Positions 1 to 8,740 of a stretch of DNA of 24,087 bases are shown one piece after another. How positions within the stretch are numbered: position 1 is the stretch's first letter; each line of letters opens with the position of its first letter. This stretch comes from a virus, in the IMG/VR virus record IMGVR_UViG_3300003691_000052, positions 1 through 24,087 of that record, one strand, 5' to 3'. The position numbers were made by a program, and so were the translations under genes. Under the pieces are notes generated by a model. It was not told the origin of the DNA, ran no database searches, and saw nothing but the letters and a program-made list of their open reading frames with translations.

Positions 1-145
1 GCAACGGATGCCCTACAATATCCCGCACTGTCTGCATTCGGTTTAAGTGCTCTTGGCTTACACTGCGCTTATCGCAATGGGGATGGCCGCAAGTGCAGAG
101 TAGTTTTACGTCTAACTCAGGATTGAAGTTCTTTGTTGAGATCAT
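1..145 (-). CDS. Partial endolysin, peptidase M15-like (N-terminus only)
   Basis: The ATG at 145 overlaps the TGA stop of the tailspike gene (ATGA junction), and the frame stays open for 48 codons to the left window edge. The visible residues include FNPELDVKLLCTCG, then HPHCDK, then HLNRMQTVRDIVGHPL. A Cys-Gly pair followed by a His/Cys cluster, then a helix ending in a 'QTVRDIVG-P' phrase, resembles the N-terminus of phage M15 D-Ala-D-Ala carboxypeptidase-type endolysins, which cleave peptidoglycan cross-links at lysis. The zinc-binding motifs of that family lie further downstream and are outside the window, so the catalytic part is not seen. A lysis gene directly after the tail genes is a common arrangement. 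The assignment rests on the N-terminal pattern and context only. Confidence 0.7.
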   Translation of the reverse strand, partial: MISTKNFNPELDVKLLCTCGHPHCDKRSVSQEHLNRMQTVRDIVGHPL

Positions 146-2322
146 GACCACAGCATCATGCCGTCAAAATCTAAGTCTATCTTGGCATTTTGTATCGATG
201 CGTCGTTGTTGAATATGTCTATTCTTAGTGTGCCAGCTGACTCAGAGAATGGGATTGCACCGAGGATGATAGAACCAGTAGAAATATAATAACCTCGGGT
301 CGCAGTGAACGTAGGCGTGTTGTCTTTCGTTATCGTACTGGTTCCAATAAAGTGATCAGATGCAAGGCTGTCCCTGACAACATTTGATATGACATCGACA
401 TCCGTTCTATCCGGTGCGGTAAACAAGTCGATACTTGTAGTAGTAGATGCAGCCAAGTCGCCCGTCAACTCTACTGCCCATTGCAAACCTAACAAAGCAA
501 AGTCGTCAAAAGGGCTATATGCCAGGTTGGTGCAGTCTACACCCAAGTTTTTACCAACAACACCACGCATGGCCGACATATCGTACATATACTTGCATTT
601 CTTAACTGTATTACCTGACACGTTTAATGCAGAGGAGCTATTAGTCCATATTCCAGCATCGCAAAGTGATATGTGATTACCTTGCACAATGGGGTTATCG
701 TAGGGGTTGGAAACCCTTATTCCGCTCGAACAACTCGTCACAACGTTCCCGCTCACCACTACATTCTCCGGCTCACCGTCCACATTGTTCACCAGCCATA
801 TGCCCACCACATCAAGGTTGGGTGTAGAGTATGTAGAGGGATCATCAGTGTCAGTCCTGCTATACGGCCCCTCAATAACATTGCCTGTTATTGAGTAGTT
901 TCGTGTCAATGGGTATACCCATATCCCGCCACCCGACGCACAGTGAATGGTATTGTCTGCCACTACAAGGTTCTCACCAAGATTCTCTAAATGGATTGCA
1001 GCATCCCCGTCACCTACATCCATATTAATGAACGAATTCCCAGTGATGGTAAGGTACGCCATGCTATCACCCCCAACATGCTGGCCAAGATCATCAAAGG
1101 TATTCCCAGTAACAGTTATGTGCCTCCAAGGCATATCCGCCCCTGAGTCAGAGAATTGGCTGTTGAAAGTTATCCCCCCTGTGCAGCCTTTGAAGCTGTT
1201 ACCCGATATATTCCAGCCCGCTGCGATGTTGCCCGACGAACCGAAAAAGTTGCCTGAGAATAGAATTATATTAAGACCGTGAAATTCGTTGCCCCTAAGT
1301 TCAACATTATCTGCGTTTGCGGCATCTGAGAGCTTGATTCCGTGTGGCCAATACTGAGTCGTTAGTGATCTTTCACCGGTGATTTCACAGTTAATTAGCT
1401 TGAATCCCGCCGAGTTCTGCCCCAAGCCTACTGCCACTGTTGATCCGTTATCTGCATTTATATCTATAGTCATATCAGCGATAGTAACGTTGTTGCTAGA
1501 CACCGAAACACCTGTGCCAAGTTTAGTGGCCGCGTAGTTTATCTTCAAGGTTGTAATCCCCTTACCATCCCCGTAGAGCCTCACAGGATTGCTTAAACTC
1601 AGGCCGTTTGTGTCTGTCGTTAGGTCTAAAAGATAGTCGCCAGCGGGCAGATAAACGCTTCCTGTATTTGCTGTAATAGCCAACTGTATAGCCGTCTTAT
1701 CATTTGTCACGCCGTCGCCAACAGCACCAAAGTCTTTGACACTCACAGATTCTTGTAACTTTGCCTCGACTGTTGTTTCTGTAGCAGCGGGGTCTGCTTT
1801 GTATGTTATTAGCGAAGAGTCTGATTCAGTTAATGTTAACGCGCCATTTATTAATGCTGTCCCTCCAGCGTTCCATATTAATGCCTTGCCACTTACAGGC
1901 TCAGGCAGCTCTGTGTCGGTTCCTTGGGCTGATGATGGAAATTTAATAGCCCTCGCCGCTTGAGTTAAAGCCTTCCGTGCTACTCTTAGATTCTTGTCAT
2001 AAGACGTTTCATGTAGACGGCTGTAGAAAGCCCCTTGATCCCCATAAGGCGTGAGCTGGGAAACATCCACATCGTCTTCAATAGCTAAAGAATCACCTGT
2101 AGGCGGAGCAGTAGTAAGCGTAATACTTCCACCCGTGTTATCACCAACACCAACCACAGTGTAATCCGACCCCAGCACTAGAACTGTCTCTACTCCATCA
2201 GAGTCAGCTTGGGTGACCAACAGGTCTATCTCGTCAGTTATCTTGAATTCATAATCAAATGCAGTCGCAATGCCGTTGCCTGAATGCCGGGTAATACTTG
2301 TCTCACCTGATGGGATCGTCAT
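142..2322 (-). CDS. Tailspike/tail fibre with T7 gp17-like N-terminal anchor and pectate-lyase-like beta-helix
   Basis: This 726-aa protein is the likely receptor-binding tailspike. Residues 1-120 resemble the T7 gp17 N-terminal attachment domain: a DYEFKITDE stretch, a GSDYTV-GVGDNTGGSITL phrase and a 'QLTPYGDQGAFY' segment followed by a helix. Residues about 197-225 carry DFGAVGDGVTND, the classic entry to a Pectate_lyase_3/right-handed beta-helix domain, followed by many repeated 'SGN-F' and 'VSGN-V' turns to about residue 580. The C-terminal ~130 residues are beta-rich and may form a trimerisation or receptor-binding cap. The start is the ATG at 2322, which forms TAATG with the stop of the upstream polyvalent gene and has GGAG about 7 nt upstream. 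A GTG 24 nt further upstream is open but lacks this arrangement. Depolymerase activity on host polysaccharide is plausible but not shown. Confidence 0.9.
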   Translation of the reverse strand: MTIPSGETSITRHSGNGIATAFDYEFKITDEIDLLVTQADSDGVETVLVLGSDYTVVGVGDNTGGSITLTTAPPTGDSLAIEDDVDVSQLTPYGDQGAFYSRLHETSYDKNLRVARKALTQAARAIKFPSSAQGTDTELPEPVSGKALIWNAGGTALINGALTLTESDSSLITYKADPAATETTVEAKLQESVSVKDFGAVGDGVTNDKTAIQLAITANTGSVYLPAGDYLLDLTTDTNGLSLSNPVRLYGDGKGITTLKINYAATKLGTGVSVSSNNVTIADMTIDINADNGSTVAVGLGQNSAGFKLINCEITGERSLTTQYWPHGIKLSDAANADNVELRGNEFHGLNIILFSGNFFGSSGNIAAGWNISGNSFKGCTGGITFNSQFSDSGADMPWRHITVTGNTFDDLGQHVGGDSMAYLTITGNSFINMDVGDGDAAIHLENLGENLVVADNTIHCASGGGIWVYPLTRNYSITGNVIEGPYSRTDTDDPSTYSTPNLDVVGIWLVNNVDGEPENVVVSGNVVTSCSSGIRVSNPYDNPIVQGNHISLCDAGIWTNSSSALNVSGNTVKKCKYMYDMSAMRGVVGKNLGVDCTNLAYSPFDDFALLGLQWAVELTGDLAASTTTSIDLFTAPDRTDVDVISNVVRDSLASDHFIGTSTITKDNTPTFTATRGYYISTGSIILGAIPFSESAGTLRIDIFNNDASIQNAKIDLDFDGMMLWS

Positions 2323-5300
2323 TAATTTCTCCGATTCTTCTGCCACTCTGGGCCGAACATTGTTTGTTTAATAGTGGTGGGTAAGTCTTCGTCATCTTCT
2401 ATGGATCGCTTTAAGCCAAAGATAATTCTATTCGCTTGAGCTGCTGGTAGTCCTGTTAATAATCCTACAAACCATAAGCCGCTTCTAAACAACGCTTCGT
2501 CTGCTTCTCCCTGGTTGGCCTGGAATCCAAAATCAATCGTCTTCCCGATCAGCGCCGTACCTTGTGGCCCAGCATAATCAAACCCCATAAAAGCGCCTGA
2601 AAACTGTGCTGATATAGGATTCATACCGGCTAAAAACGCCAACTGCTCTTTAGCAACTCTTGAGATAAAGTCTTCATCATCTTCATCGCCTGCAATAAAG
2701 TCGTTCAGTATTGCCGTCAGCACCGCTGGCATTGTCAACAGCACAAACGTATTGACCGCGAAATCAAATATATTCTGCTCACCAGCCTTTGTTTGCTGGT
2801 AGTTCTCAGCCTGTAGATTATACGTTGTTATCATGTAGGTGAGGAAGTTAGTGAACAGTTTTCGGTATGGCCCACCCTGCATAGCTTCTGCTGTGTCGAT
2901 TATATTGCCGCCACCTTGAGCGTCACGAACCACTTGTTCCGCTAATTCGATAGCCTTGCTTTTATCCAAACCTTTGTCGATAAAATGATCTCTCGCCGCC
3001 ATATATAAAGGCGCGTCAACCGTATAGAACTGCGCCTTCATAATGGGAATCATTCCGGCCTCCTTCGCATTATCAGCCCAGCCGTTATTTTTTATCTTAT
3101 TCTTAATACGGCCAATAGCTACCGACTGGACCACCTCTCTATTTTTCATGTAAAGAGATTCTTCACGAATCGCGCGGGAGGATTGCGCAGGGCTAGCCAT
3201 GTACTTCGCGTACCCATTAGCTAAATCCATGCCGCCAATACCCGCTAGCCGCGCTTTAACAATGGAGTTAGTAATACCAAAAGGCTGCAATACTGTGGTT
3301 CTCAACGACATGCCAAGCATCGCTAGCGTTGCATTGTTGCGAACCACTAATGCTATTTGATCTTGAATATCTTTAACAGGCTCAGAGCCATCTTTGATAT
3401 TGCGTATCATGCTAGTGAGCTGCTTATAAACGTGCTCACCATAACTATCAGTGATAGCCTGCTTCACACCGTTATTCGCCAAGACTCGACCAGCGTCATA
3501 CAAGGCTCGACCGTGAGTAGTCTTGTGGATAACATCAGCTACATGGCCAAAGATAACATTGGTTAGATCAGTTTGAAGAGGGCGAACCACTCGTGCCGCA
3601 CGGGCTTGAGTGCTGCCTAGTTTTTGTTTTGAACCAATCGAACGAGTCAGTGGCTCCTCAAGGCTGGTCAGGCTTTGCTGTTCAGCGATAGAGGATTTTG
3701 CTGTATCGTATTTAATAGGGAAGTAACCACCAGGCATTGGCCCGAACTTTGTTTCAAACGGCTCTGCCTCTACTGCATCAGGTGTAAACCCGTACAAGTC
3801 TTTATGTAAATCAAACGCGGGCTTTTTATAGGTCTCAAGGTAGGCCCATATATCTTTTGCGAAGAGCGTGTCCTTCTCCGTTAGATAAGTGTCCATCAGA
3901 TGTTTAGCTTCTGCCTCGGTAATCTTTAAGCCATCAACTACGCGCTGCTTATTACCTGAATTACCCCAGTTTAAAAGGATAGACAGAATATCGTTGTGCG
4001 TTGACTCTATCCCTGTTTGCTCATCGTAGATAATAGTATTAAACGAGCTTAGCTCTTTGCCTGAATACCGCTTAAATATCTCGTGCAGCTGCTTATTAGC
4101 ATCATTAATCTGCTCAGTCTCAAGTGCTGCCGCAGCCTGTAATGGTGCGCCGATTAGATTCCAGCCAACGCCGTCATTCTCATAACCGTCCAGCATCTTA
4201 ATTAAAGCTGTTGGTGTACGCGATATATCCATGAACTCGCGCACCGACTTGCCGCGTTCTTCTGCTTTTGACTTGGCAGACCCGATGCGCCTTTTCTTAG
4301 GCCCACCATCATTCTTTTTATACTTAATTGCGCTCTTATCAATGCTGCTAATAAAACTCGATACCCATTCTCCCAGCTCGCGCTTATCCTTCTGAGTTAG
4401 TAAGCGGTTTTTCAGAAGACTCATGTGGTCAATCATCTTAATCGCATCAACAACACCCTGTAATTCAACAGGTGTTAAGGTACGATAGTTGATAATCTGT
4501 GATTCTTTGAGCATGGCGTCTGAGATATTAGCCATACCGCCCTGCACATCCTCGCGGTCTTCCTGATCGGCAATCTCTTTAGAATCTTCAGAAAGAATCT
4601 CATGACTTCTAACCGGGCTGCCTTCTCCGCCTTCCGATAAAGTCTTGACTATCCAATCAGCCATTGACTGACGTGACTCAATTTTCTTGTTCGATACCGT
4701 CCTGAATTCAAACTGAGACATAATACTGGTTAGCTGGCCGTAATAATGATCTCCAGACTTCCGCAATCTCGCTAGCTTGTTGCCTTTAAACGACCGAACA
4801 TAAGACACGTTTTTATCGGCCTTCTCTTTTGCCTTTGTAGATTCCCGGTATAGGTAGAACTGGCGCAACGCTTTATGCTGTTCTAGCGCAGCCTTCTTGA
4901 AATTGCCCTCAGCAGCAGCCCGTAGCGCAGCCTCACGCGCTTTAATCTCGTTTCGCTTATGAGCGTCTGGGCGCAGCTTGCGAAGCTCAGTCTCGCTCAC
5001 AGTCTGCTCAGCCGCAGCCTTAAAATACTGTCGTGGTGTTTGGGCCTTTCCAGCTCGCTTGTTCAAGAATCGTAATTGACTAATAAATAGGTCGGCCCGC
5101 TTATCGTTATGGACAACATTCTCTGCTTCTTCTGCTATTGTCCCATCAGTGCGAAGATCGCCCTTCTCCTGCCGCAACTGTTCTTCAGCATGGGCTTTGA
5201 TGTATTTCTTTCGCGCCGTGGCCCCCAATGATCCGATTAGTTCACGAACCATTTTATCGCCAGAGCTAAAGTTAAACGCAGGGGCTAGCATTTCAGGATG

Positions 5301-8273
5301 AACACCGCCTTTCTGCGCTAGCCTCTCACCTCTGAGCCGCTTGGCAACAGATGATCCGTACATTTCTTTTATGTGCTGGTAGTCTAGCTTCTGGTCACCA
5401 CTGGATAAATGCTTCCTTAGTTTATATACATCCATGCCATCCATTTCTTCCGTGATGGTTTCGATGTTTTCCTCAACACCTTTCTTCCACTGCTTTGTGT
5501 TCTCGCGCTGCATCTCCTTCATAACCATCGCGGTCATAGCTCGACGATCTTCATCGTCAGCGTCATCGAGCATCTTCTGATAGATAGGAGCCTCAGTTGG
5601 CGATATGCCTAATTGCTCTACAGTCAGCGGCCCGTAGGACATTTGCTCTTGCGCGTTGTTAATTGCTTCCTCACTAGCAAACAATCGACTTAATACACCG
5701 CGAACCTCGTCGCTTAATTCAACGCCTTCCAGCTTATTACTTGCGAAGATATTGCTTAGCTTCTTGTAAGTTACCGCCAGCCATGATGAAAAACGATTAA
5801 ACACCGGCTGCAATTCAGGAACAGGGGCTTTACCCTCATACAGAAATTGTTCGTAACCATTGGCAAACGCTTCTTCTTTGTCTCGCTGGGTCTTCAAACC
5901 CTGAGATGCCCACCATCCCTCAATAATCTGTAGATCAGACGCTATTGATTCATCCATTGTGGATAAGTCGCGCATCACATCAAGGAAGTAGTGTGCCGAC
6001 TCGTGCATAAATGTGGATAAGTCTGCATTCTCGGTCAGTGTAATGCGCTTTCTTTTGGGATCGTAATAACCTCGCGGCCTTTGCTTCTCCATCGCCATCG
6101 AAGCAGGGGCTTGTATCTCATTGCCACCGACGATAACGATAGCGTGTTCGCTGGGAGCGTCAGCCGTTTTAGCTATAGGTGTGTTTCGTCGTTCCTCTGC
6201 TGTCAGGTCTTTGCGAGCCTCAGTGTTACGGGCTTCAATCTCTCCAGCCAATGCCTTGTATACATGGTACGGGCTTTTAAATTGACTCTCTCGATGGACT
6301 GTTTCAGCTCTTTTCCCTCTTCGCTTTATTTCCTCTAACGGCTCCAACTTCTTGCGCATCTTGCTTGATTCTCGGACAAGCGCGTCAACCATGCCTTTTG
6401 TAGATCGAGTATCATCTTTGAATTTCTGCAATGAATCGGGATCAATTTTGGACTCAAACAGCCCGGCGGCCTCCATTGCCATATCAGCAATAAATGCACT
6501 ACGCTTTCTAAGTTTGTGTCGTTTTGGTATTTCGTAGAACTTATAGGACAGGTTGTTTGCAGTTACATCACCTTTGAACTCAGGCTCGTATATCCACTGC
6601 ATATTATTACGGATATGCTTAAACACCCCCGATGGTGACGCGCTGTGAGCGTACTTCCTTAATCGCTGGGCCGAGTCATACATCATTGCATCACGGGCCA
6701 TCTCAGAGGCTTTTTTAGCCCCCTTGATCTTCCATCCGTTGATGGACTCCCATGTCTTTTGCTGATCTTTTGTGCCGAGCTGTAAAGTATTTAGCGCAGC
6801 TTTAACGGATGCAATGAATTCTTGATTTGAATTACCACCAGAGGCGAAGCCTTCTTCTAGCTGGATAGCGTGTTGCAGCTCGTGGAGAAGTATTGTCCGA
6901 ACCTCGCCAACAGGGTTATCTTCACCTATGGCGATACGGCCTTCATGTCGATAGAACGTGGCTCCCGTACCCTCTCGCGGAGTAACCTCTATATCCTGAA
7001 GATGCGGATAAGCAAGGAATAAAACAGGATGGCGCATAACATCAGCAACATTAACCCGCTCGGTTGTGCCTTCCATTCCAAGTAATTCTTTTGATATGCC
7101 GCCTAAAGCCGATCCAGTGACCTCTTCGTAAATATCACCCCATGTTCCCTCGGAGACTTTGAACGGTGCTTTGATCGTTGCGCCATCATCGGATATTTCA
7201 TAGCGCCACATAGCGTCAACGCCGCGATGCCAGCCTGTCTCTCGCCTGATTGTTTCCATGCTCATCTTAGCGCCGTGCATTTCCTTTGCTCGCCGCAGAT
7301 TGCCTAGATCACTGAGGCCTGATTTCTCGCCAGCGAACTGCTCAAGAATATCCATCTTCACATCATCTGACACAGCTTCGCCGTTGATGTTTTTGATAGT
7401 GACTATATTTTCTGCGCCGGGGAATATGACGTAGTTTCGAGTGCCATCACCTTCTTGGCGAGAGCCTTGATCTAGGTATTTAATACCGGGGATGCCTAGC
7501 TCTTTGAACTCAAAGCTCGCATCTTCAGCATTTTGATGCTTGCGAACCCTGCTGTAATAAAACTCCCCCGCCGTACTGAAATCTTCATTAAAGGAAGCCA
7601 ATGAAAACTGCTGTTCTAGCGCAGCTATTACGCCTTCCGATTGCTCGCTTAAAGGCTTATCCCAGTCAAGCATCAACTCCACAGCAGAGTCGTCAAGATC
7701 GTACTCGTAGAGAAAGCTCTCTTGATCCTTGTACAGTGCTTCTATTTCGTCGATTGCCTCGCTTGCCGCTTCTCTGAAGTCTTCGTCGTAATCATCTTCA
7801 TCACGATACCGCTCACGCAATTCAGTAGGTGTTTCGTGCTGCATCGCATTTTCATAGACTTCCATGTGAGTGTACATTTCGCTATTGCTATAGCGGTCGT
7901 AAGCCTCTAATAGCTTTTCTTCGTAATCAAAATCACGCGGGGAATAGGATTTCGCCGTGTTAATATTCTCAGCAACGTAGTGCCCATAACCATAAACCTG
8001 AGCGCCCTCACCCGTACCGATGAAGCCAGCGTCTAACACGCCACTATGGCGTGTTGGCGATCCTTGGAATACCGGCTGCTCTAAGCGATTCACAGTGCCG
8101 CCTTGAGCCTCGATATTCGAGGCTAGGCTATCTATCTGTTGGTCGATAAAATCAAGTACAGAGGCCACAGCGTCCGCCTCAGCCACGCCCGACTCAACCA
8201 TGCTTTCAATGGCAGACTTATCCCGGTCGCTTAACGCATCACCGAACTTTTCAAAGCATTTTGATAGAGCCAT
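2322..8273 (-). CDS. Giant polyvalent internal virion protein (ART-like, two metallopeptidase motifs, LPD38-like C-terminus)
   Basis: This 1983-aa protein sits in the position of T7 gp16, between the internal core genes and the tailspike, so it is probably packaged and ejected with the DNA. Residues 67-295 resemble the ART-PolyVal ADP-ribosyltransferase-like domain: GTGEGAQVYGYGHYVAE, later IKYLDQGSR and GTRNYVIF. Residues 464-468 are HELQH, with GEIEARN at 677-683 as a possible third zinc ligand region. Residues 757-761 are HESAH, with an EEAFANGYEQFLYEGK segment near 800. Residues 860-1500 look helical and charged. From about 1650 onward the pattern resembles large polyvalent-protein domain LPD38, with hydrophobic segments near 1842-1862 and 1932-1950. 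Its ATG overlaps the stop of the 35-aa peptide (TAATG) and has only a weak GGTG upstream. No T7-type transglycosylase domain was recognised. Domain names are from memory of family patterns. Confidence 0.88.
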   Translation of the reverse strand: MALSKCFEKFGDALSDRDKSAIESMVESGVAEADAVASVLDFIDQQIDSLASNIEAQGGTVNRLEQPVFQGSPTRHSGVLDAGFIGTGEGAQVYGYGHYVAENINTAKSYSPRDFDYEEKLLEAYDRYSNSEMYTHMEVYENAMQHETPTELRERYRDEDDYDEDFREAASEAIDEIEALYKDQESFLYEYDLDDSAVELMLDWDKPLSEQSEGVIAALEQQFSLASFNEDFSTAGEFYYSRVRKHQNAEDASFEFKELGIPGIKYLDQGSRQEGDGTRNYVIFPGAENIVTIKNINGEAVSDDVKMDILEQFAGEKSGLSDLGNLRRAKEMHGAKMSMETIRRETGWHRGVDAMWRYEISDDGATIKAPFKVSEGTWGDIYEEVTGSALGGISKELLGMEGTTERVNVADVMRHPVLFLAYPHLQDIEVTPREGTGATFYRHEGRIAIGEDNPVGEVRTILLHELQHAIQLEEGFASGGNSNQEFIASVKAALNTLQLGTKDQQKTWESINGWKIKGAKKASEMARDAMMYDSAQRLRKYAHSASPSGVFKHIRNNMQWIYEPEFKGDVTANNLSYKFYEIPKRHKLRKRSAFIADMAMEAAGLFESKIDPDSLQKFKDDTRSTKGMVDALVRESSKMRKKLEPLEEIKRRGKRAETVHRESQFKSPYHVYKALAGEIEARNTEARKDLTAEERRNTPIAKTADAPSEHAIVIVGGNEIQAPASMAMEKQRPRGYYDPKRKRITLTENADLSTFMHESAHYFLDVMRDLSTMDESIASDLQIIEGWWASQGLKTQRDKEEAFANGYEQFLYEGKAPVPELQPVFNRFSSWLAVTYKKLSNIFASNKLEGVELSDEVRGVLSRLFASEEAINNAQEQMSYGPLTVEQLGISPTEAPIYQKMLDDADDEDRRAMTAMVMKEMQRENTKQWKKGVEENIETITEEMDGMDVYKLRKHLSSGDQKLDYQHIKEMYGSSVAKRLRGERLAQKGGVHPEMLAPAFNFSSGDKMVRELIGSLGATARKKYIKAHAEEQLRQEKGDLRTDGTIAEEAENVVHNDKRADLFISQLRFLNKRAGKAQTPRQYFKAAAEQTVSETELRKLRPDAHKRNEIKAREAALRAAAEGNFKKAALEQHKALRQFYLYRESTKAKEKADKNVSYVRSFKGNKLARLRKSGDHYYGQLTSIMSQFEFRTVSNKKIESRQSMADWIVKTLSEGGEGSPVRSHEILSEDSKEIADQEDREDVQGGMANISDAMLKESQIINYRTLTPVELQGVVDAIKMIDHMSLLKNRLLTQKDKRELGEWVSSFISSIDKSAIKYKKNDGGPKKRRIGSAKSKAEERGKSVREFMDISRTPTALIKMLDGYENDGVGWNLIGAPLQAAAALETEQINDANKQLHEIFKRYSGKELSSFNTIIYDEQTGIESTHNDILSILLNWGNSGNKQRVVDGLKITEAEAKHLMDTYLTEKDTLFAKDIWAYLETYKKPAFDLHKDLYGFTPDAVEAEPFETKFGPMPGGYFPIKYDTAKSSIAEQQSLTSLEEPLTRSIGSKQKLGSTQARAARVVRPLQTDLTNVIFGHVADVIHKTTHGRALYDAGRVLANNGVKQAITDSYGEHVYKQLTSMIRNIKDGSEPVKDIQDQIALVVRNNATLAMLGMSLRTTVLQPFGITNSIVKARLAGIGGMDLANGYAKYMASPAQSSRAIREESLYMKNREVVQSVAIGRIKNKIKNNGWADNAKEAGMIPIMKAQFYTVDAPLYMAARDHFIDKGLDKSKAIELAEQVVRDAQGGGNIIDTAEAMQGGPYRKLFTNFLTYMITTYNLQAENYQQTKAGEQNIFDFAVNTFVLLTMPAVLTAILNDFIAGDEDDEDFISRVAKEQLAFLAGMNPISAQFSGAFMGFDYAGPQGTALIGKTIDFGFQANQGEADEALFRSGLWFVGLLTGLPAAQANRIIFGLKRSIEDDEDLPTTIKQTMFGPEWQKNRRN

Positions 8274-8380
8274 TACACACCGTTATGTTTTAAAGACGTA
8301 CTCTTGTGAGCTAAGACAGTTGTGCTGTTGTGGGCAAGGCTGGTGCTGTTATGTTTTAAGCTGGTATCGTTGTGCTTCAT
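8273..8380 (-). CDS. 35-residue tandem-repeat peptide, translationally coupled to the polyvalent gene
   Basis: This short ORF fills what would otherwise be a 122-nt gap. It starts at ATG 8380 with AGAAGG seven nucleotides upstream and ends in TAA that overlaps the next gene's ATG (TAATG at 8271-8275). After the first two residues the peptide consists of four 7-8-residue units of the form H-[NK]-x-T-[ST]-(V)-L-[KA], for example HNSTSLA, and ends HNGV. The units use different codons for the same residues (Ser as AGC, AGT and TCT; Thr as ACC, ACA and ACG; Leu as TTA and CTT), which suggests that the protein sequence, not the DNA, is being kept. It is polar, with no signal peptide or membrane segment. 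No known family was recognised. It may be a structural or regulatory peptide, or a leader ensuring reinitiation at the giant gene. Being coding is likely; its role is unknown. Confidence 0.7.
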   Translation of the reverse strand: MKHNDTSLKHNSTSLAHNSTTVLAHKSTSLKHNGV

Positions 8381-8387
8381 GGTAAAC

Positions 8388-8393
8388 CCTTCT
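8388..8393 (-). promoter_or_regulatory. Ribosome binding site of the 35-aa repeat peptide
   Basis: The minus strand reads AGAAGG, 7 nt before the ATG at 8380. It lies between the stop of the 114-aa gene (8396) and the peptide start. It is stronger than anything directly upstream of the 1983-aa gene, so it probably serves both through coupling. Confidence 0.6.
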
Positions 8394-8395
8394 GA

Positions 8396-8740
8396 TTAGT
8401 GCACGTGTTTAGCAGTAACGCCGATCATGGTTCCGTTTGTATCTTTAACGACTTCAAAGTGTACGTCTTGTGGCTTGGTTTTGTGCTCCATAATCAGCCT
8501 GGCTAGCTCCACAGTATCGACATTGCCGTCCTTTACCGCAGCAGCCACGACTTTCGCCTGCCTGTCCATCGCTTCAACCTGCATTTTAACAGTTTCACAC
8601 TGGAACTCAGCTATTTTTGCCAGCCCAGCGACGATAGACTCAACGCCATCGACCACAACAGGCACAACGTCTTTCTTTAACTTAGCGCCGCCAGCCTTCA
8701 TTTCTAAAAGCTCGGCCATGCTTATCGTTCGCTTATCCAC
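8396..8740 (-). CDS. Hypothetical 114-aa phage protein between internal virion protein genes
   Basis: The family is not recognised. The protein opens with a charged stretch and then has a predicted helical body (residues ~30-75) rich in Ala, Val, Gln and Glu, which could form a coiled coil. It ends with a short beta-like tail, VHFEVVKDTNGTMIGVTAKHVH split across two strands. The start is a GTG at 8740, supported by TAAGGA about 9 nt upstream (8750-8755). An in-frame ATG at 8719 lacks a good ribosome site. The gene overlaps the stop of the 826-aa gene by 8 nt and is followed by the 35-aa peptide after 15 nt. Its place among ejection-protein genes suggests a virion-associated or assembly role, which is inference only. 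Confidence 0.8.
   Translation of the reverse strand: MDKRTISMAELLEMKAGGAKLKKDVVPVVVDGVESIVAGLAKIAEFQCETVKMQVEAMDRQAKVVAAAVKDGNVDTVELARLIMEHKTKPQDVHFEVVKDTNGTMIGVTAKHVH

Noticed and set aside
142-2322. A diversity-generating retroelement target at the tailspike C-terminus, considered because of the BPP-1-like head
   Set aside because: No reverse transcriptase, template repeat or Asn-rich variable lectin-like end is visible in the window.
2322-2346. GTG at 2346 as tailspike start
   Set aside because: The ATG at 2322 has a better-placed GGAG and a TAATG overlap, and begins with the usual N-terminal anchor sequence.
8282-8359. A 12-bp direct repeat (GTTATGTTTTAA on the plus strand) that looks like a paired operator or iteron
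   Set aside because: Both copies encode Leu-Lys-His-Asn in the 35-aa repeat peptide, so the protein repeat explains them.
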